Of a stretch of 8,400 bases of DNA, positions 5,922 to 8,400 are shown in pieces. A program made the position numbers and the translations under genes. The notes beneath the pieces are model-generated. The model had not been told where the DNA came from and did no database searches. It saw nothing but the letters and a program-made list of their open reading frames with translations. The DNA lies in NCBI GenBank assembly GCA_022563055.1, contig JADFOB010000038.1, forward strand, positions 1 to 8,400. The letters run 5' to 3'. Every line of letters starts with the position of its first letter. Within the stretch, counting starts at the first letter, position 1. Source of the DNA: Planctomycetota bacterium. GTDB lineage: Bacteria > Planctomycetota > Phycisphaerae > UBA1845.

Positions 5922-7067
5922 TCAATCGCCCCGCTGGGGCTGCAATCTACTGGGGCTGCAATCCGTTGGGGCGGCGCGCTTGTAAAACGGTAACTTCACG
6001 ACCCTGGCCACAGTCCGCGTTTTGCCCAGATTGACCTCCAGGGCAGCACCGACCGCCTTATGTTCCGACGAGACATAGGCCATGGCAATGCTCTTACCCA
6101 GTGTGGGGCTGAGCGTGCCGCTGGTCACTTCTCCGACCGTTCGATCTCCGACAAGAACGGGCTGATGTTGTCGCGCGATCCTTCGACCCTCGAGTTCCAG
6201 TCCGACCAGCTCGCGGGAGAGCCCCTGCTCCTTGAGTCTGAGCAGCGCATCCGAACCGATGAAGTCCTTGGAAAGATCGACGCACCATCCCTGGTGGGCT
6301 GTCAGCGGATCGACATCCTCCGAAAGCTCGTGCCCGTAAAGCGGCATGGCCGCCTCGATCCGGAGCGTATCGCGTGCGCCAAGCCCAGCCGGCTTGATGA
6401 TCTTGTGAGGTTTCTCCTTCGTGCCGAACAGCATCGGTGCGAGCATCCTGGCAAACCCCGTCGGCGCCACGATTTCCAGCCCGTCTTCGCCGGTATATCC
6501 ACTGCGATACAGGACGATCCGGGCTCCCAGGTAGTTGCGGACGGTGAAGTGGTATCGCTTGAGCGACGACAGGTCGAGCCCCGCCAGTTCCTCGACGACC
6601 GCGATCGTCTTTGGACCCTGAATCGCGAGCATGGCGGTCAGCATGGTTTCATCGTCGATCGTGACGTCGAAACCGCCCTTGTGTTTGTCAAGCCAATGGA
6701 CAATCTTGCCACGGTTGATGGCGTTGCAGACGACGCCCCAATGCGTCTCGAATCGAGAGACGATCACGTCGTCGAGAATCCCACCGTCTTGGCGGCATAG
6801 GTGTGTGTAGTACGATCGCCCGACCTCGGCACCCGCAAGGTTCCGCGTGCAGACATGATTGAGGAATCGCTCGGTGTCGGGGCCGGTCAGCTTGAGCCGG
6901 CCCATGTGCGATACGTCAAACACGCTGCACGCGGCGCGCGTGTGCAGGTGTTCCTCGGTGATGCTGCCAAACCGGACAGGCAACGACCAACCGCCGAACT
7001 CCACCATCCGGCCGCCGAAGCTCACGTGTGTGTCGTAGAATGGTGTACGAAGCAGGTTGTCCGTCAT
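5922..7067 (-). CDS. gcvT: Glycine cleavage system T protein (aminomethyltransferase)
   Basis: GcvT transfers the methylene carbon from aminomethyl-lipoyl-GcvH to tetrahydrofolate and releases ammonia. The 381-residue protein has the family motifs in order: the N-terminal FYDTH and GGRMVEFGGWSLPV segments, DVSHMG (51-56), GGILDD (95-100, holding the catalytic Asp), SGYTGEDGLEI (189-199), GLGARDTLRIEAAMPLYGHE (228-247) and TSGTLSPTL (315-323). The normal end of the family is near LPFYKR (359-364). The last 17 residues (AAPTDCSPSRLQPQRGD) come from a 16-base tandem repeat and a GCCCC/GGGGC palindrome in the DNA, so the tail is probably repeat-derived. The ATG at 7067 has only a GGGG-rich stretch upstream as a ribosome-binding site. 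A promoter lies 49 bp upstream. gcvH follows after 347 bp. Confidence 0.98.
   Translation of the reverse strand: MTDNLLRTPFYDTHVSFGGRMVEFGGWSLPVRFGSITEEHLHTRAACSVFDVSHMGRLKLTGPDTERFLNHVCTRNLAGAEVGRSYYTHLCRQDGGILDDVIVSRFETHWGVVCNAINRGKIVHWLDKHKGGFDVTIDDETMLTAMLAIQGPKTIAVVEELAGLDLSSLKRYHFTVRNYLGARIVLYRSGYTGEDGLEIVAPTGFARMLAPMLFGTKEKPHKIIKPAGLGARDTLRIEAAMPLYGHELSEDVDPLTAHQGWCVDLSKDFIGSDALLRLKEQGLSRELVGLELEGRRIARQHQPVLVGDRTVGEVTSGTLSPTLGKSIAMAYVSSEHKAVGAALEVNLGKTRTVARVVKLPFYKRAAPTDCSPSRLQPQRGD
5934..5963. repeat. 16-base tandem repeat in the 3' end of gcvT
   Basis: CTGGGGCTGCAATC occurs at 5934-5947 and exactly again at 5950-5963. A GCCCC-GCT-GGGGC palindrome abuts the first copy, and TTGGGGCGG follows the second. 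These bases encode the last residues of GcvT on the other strand. Confidence 0.7.
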
Positions 7068-7115
7068 TGCAGAGCCCCAACGGGCCTATCCCCAATCCCT
7101 GTCGGCGACTCGGCT

Positions 7116-7144
7116 ACGATAGGATGACGCCCAAAGCGTGTCAA
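7116..7144 (-). promoter_or_regulatory. Sigma70-type promoter of gcvT
   Basis: On the - strand TTGACA (7144-7139) and TATCGT (7121-7116) are spaced by exactly 17 bases. The -35 is a perfect consensus and the -10 matches 4 of 6. The predicted start is near 7109, giving a leader of about 40 bases. That is too short for a glycine riboswitch. A GTCCC-GTC-GGGAC palindrome (7154-7166) lies 9 bases upstream of the -35. Confidence 0.65.
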
Positions 7145-7205
7145 CGGCGGTTGGTCCCGTCGGGACGTGGGGGGTTCGTGACAGTCTAGGCGGCACTGAT
7201 CAGAG

Positions 7206-7502
7206 CCCCCAGCGCAAGCGCGGGGTATACCGCTCGCACCATCGCACCAGATAACCCGCTCGCTGACGCTCGGGGCTCTGATTGCGTGGCGCATCCATGT
7301 TGGCGCCCGTTCCGATATCCCGACCGGCGGGCCGCCGGAAGTGTCACGCACCCCCAAGCGTAAGCGCGGGGTATTACCGCTCGCACCGTCGCACCAGATA
7401 ACCCGCTCGCTGACGCTCGGGGCTCTGATTGCGTGACGCATCCATGTTGGCGCCCGTTCCGATATCCCGACCGGCGGGCCGCCGGAAGTGTCACGCACCC
7501 CC
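7206..7502. repeat. Tandem pair of a 145/147-bp unit made of palindromes, with the start of a third
   Basis: Unit 1 spans 7206-7350 and unit 2 spans 7351-7497. A third starts at 7498 (CCCCCAAGCG) and stops after about 10 bases, though a GCGCGGGG remains. The two full units differ by three substitutions and two single-base indels, about 97% identity. Each unit holds a CCCC...GGGG hairpin around GCGTAAGCG, an imperfect CCCG/CGGG hairpin (CTCGCTGACGCTCGGGGCTC region) and a perfect CCGGCG/CGCCGG hairpin (7324-7338 and 7471-7485). Confidence 0.85.
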
Positions 7503-7616
7503 AAGCGCCGGCGCGGGGTGATTCGGTCCCGACGCACCGGGACTACACAATAGCCAGCTTTGCTCTAAACCCCGGCAGCGGCTTTAGTGCTCTGTCAGTC
7601 TTCGTCTGATGGGTTC

Positions 7617-7700
7617 GTGTGCCACTGCTCTTGAGCAGTGATCTCTGGGATTCGAGACCGGGTCGCTCGAGTCTTGCACTGCTCAAGAGCAGTGGCACAC
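7617..7700. repeat. Inverted pair of palindromic repeats after dnaE (24-bp perfect arms)
   Basis: The arms 7617-7640 and 7677-7700 are exact reverse complements over 24 bases, with a 36-base spacer. Each arm is itself a hairpin: CACTGCTC and GAGCAGTG around a 2-base centre, with GTGTGC at the outer edge. The spacer has a third small stem (CGAGACC with GGTCGCTCG). The arrangement is like the inverted REP pairs (BIMEs) of enterobacteria. On the - strand it lies 65 bp past the dnaE stop and could act as its transcript end. Confidence 0.75.
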
Positions 7701-7764
7701 TTGTTGGTCCGCCGCAGGACCTGTCGAACCACCGTTGACAGACCACCATTGCGCGGCGAGGCGG

Positions 7765-8400
7765 TCAATAATCGGCCAGCGGGATTTTCGGGCGGTTGGG
7801 GCCTGCGAGCAGACAGACAGCACTCAACCCGACCAGATCGATCGTCGCCCGGACAAACTCCGGCGCGCATCCAACGCGAAACGAAGCGCCGCACTCGATC
7901 TGCGCGATCATGCCGTCCGCCGTGGGCACATTCAGATAAACGGGGCAACGCCCGCGATGGGCCTGTAGGAGTTTGACCAGCGGGTCAATCGCCTGGTCCG
8001 ACGAGAGGTTGAGAAAAACCTCTTTCGAGAAGGCTTCGACCGCCCGGTCCAATGGCACGACATTCGAGACGCGAAGCGAAGGCTCCTCGCGGCGGCGGTC
8101 CACCGCGCCCTCCAGAAACACGATCGCATCGGGCACCACGGTCGACTGATGGGTGGCGAGGTCATCGGGAAAGAGGACGGCTTCGACCCGCCCCGAGAGA
8201 TCCTCGAGCGTCAAGATGCCCATCCGCCGCCCGGCGTTACGCCCGCTCCGCGCCACGACGGTTCGGAGGTTCGTGACCATTCCGCCCAGCACCACTTCGC
8301 GACCATCTTCGAAGCGGGCGAGATCGGCTGTGGTGGCCGTGGCGCACGCTCTTAGAAGCGGCTCGTGTTTGGCGAGCGGATGACGAGTGATGTAGAAACC
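7765..8400 (-). CDS. dnaE: DNA polymerase III alpha subunit, C-terminal part
   Basis: The gene enters from the right edge and stops at TGA 7767-7765, so 211 C-terminal codons are visible. DnaE is the replicative DNA polymerase catalytic subunit. The visible part starts with GFYITRHPL, matching the GFYLSGHPL-like motif that ends the fingers/HhH region. It continues with the OB-fold (VLGGMVTNLRTV, then MGILTLEDLSGRVEAVLFP) that binds single-stranded DNA, and ends with a tail domain linked in the family to tau contact. The catalytic palm and PHP domain are outside the window. Nothing in the visible part looks damaged. The next gene on this strand, gcvT, is 697 bp away and has its own promoter, so the two are probably not an operon. 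Confidence 0.94.
   Translation of the reverse strand, partial: GFYITRHPLAKHEPLLRACATATTADLARFEDGREVVLGGMVTNLRTVVARSGRNAGRRMGILTLEDLSGRVEAVLFPDDLATHQSTVVPDAIVFLEGAVDRRREEPSLRVSNVVPLDRAVEAFSKEVFLNLSSDQAIDPLVKLLQAHRGRCPVYLNVPTADGMIAQIECGASFRVGCAPEFVRATIDLVGLSAVCLLAGPNRPKIPLADY

Larger units (their letters stand above)
7145..7764. other. Repeat-filled gap between dnaE and gcvT
   Basis: The 620 bp between the end of dnaE and the gcvT promoter hold no supportable gene. A 157-codon open frame on the - strand (7064-7537) is a translation of the tandem repeat and runs through the gcvT promoter. Contents: GTCCC-GTC-GGGAC (7154-7166), two tandem palindromic units, a diverged two-hairpin unit near 7526-7566 (GTCCC, an 8-base loop, GGGAC, then CAATAGCC), an inverted hairpin pair, and GGTCC/GGACC (7706-7721) close to the dnaE stop. 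Confidence 0.6.

Noticed and set aside
6060..6800. Open frame of 246 codons on the + strand
   Set aside because: It is antisense to gcvT, which is unambiguous.
7068..7400. Glycine riboswitch upstream of gcvT
   Set aside because: The promoter lies only 49 bp from the start codon, and the upstream DNA is repeats with no visible riboswitch core.
7206..7502. CRISPR-like array
   Set aside because: The repeat units are about 146 bp, abut each other without unique spacers and are made of palindromes. No cas gene is present.
7064..7537. Open frame of 157 codons with a 49-residue repeat on the - strand
   Set aside because: The repeat comes from the 147-bp palindromic DNA unit, whose length is a multiple of three. 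A 2-base difference between units breaks the frame of the repeat, and the frame runs across the gcvT promoter.

Overview
The window looks like a piece of a GC-rich bacterial chromosome. The best guess is Planctomycetota or a close relative. That guess rests on a kinesin-light-chain-type TPR protein, a GT39-type membrane protein and gene gaps packed with many kinds of short palindromic repeats. It is inferred from general resemblance, not proven. All complete genes have clear or probable family assignments. No CRISPR array, tRNA, rRNA or intact transposase was seen.

Layout from left to right: (1) The 3' end of a TPR-repeat gene lies on the + strand (1-234). (2) All other genes lie on the - strand: maf (411-1031, nucleotide pyrophosphatase), a GT39/ArnT-like polytopic membrane protein (1212-2927), a membrane-dipeptidase family (M19) metallopeptidase (2920-4068), gcvH (5197-5574), gcvT (5922-7067) and the 3' end of dnaE (7765-8400). 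In transcription order the - strand reads dnaE end, gcvT, gcvH, dipeptidase, GT39 protein, maf. The dipeptidase and GT39 genes overlap and are probably co-transcribed. gcvT has a good sigma70-type promoter. gcvT and gcvH supply the T and H proteins of the glycine cleavage system, but no gcvP follows gcvH.

The three long gene-free stretches (4069-5196, 5575-5921, 7068-7764) are mosaics of repeats. They include a two-hairpin element found in several copies in both orientations. Its first hairpin is GTCCC-NNN-GGGAC, followed by TAG and a CCCAGCG-type hairpin. They also include a 29-base GGCCGC-rich hairpin found three times, a possible MITE of about 100 bp, two tandem copies of a unit of about 146 bp made of palindromes, and a perfect 24-bp inverted pair of hairpins just after dnaE. 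The repeats run into coding DNA at the 3' end of gcvT and appear to supply its last codons.

The most unusual content is this repeat landscape, not a new protein system. No protein-coding defence or mobile system can be supported here.
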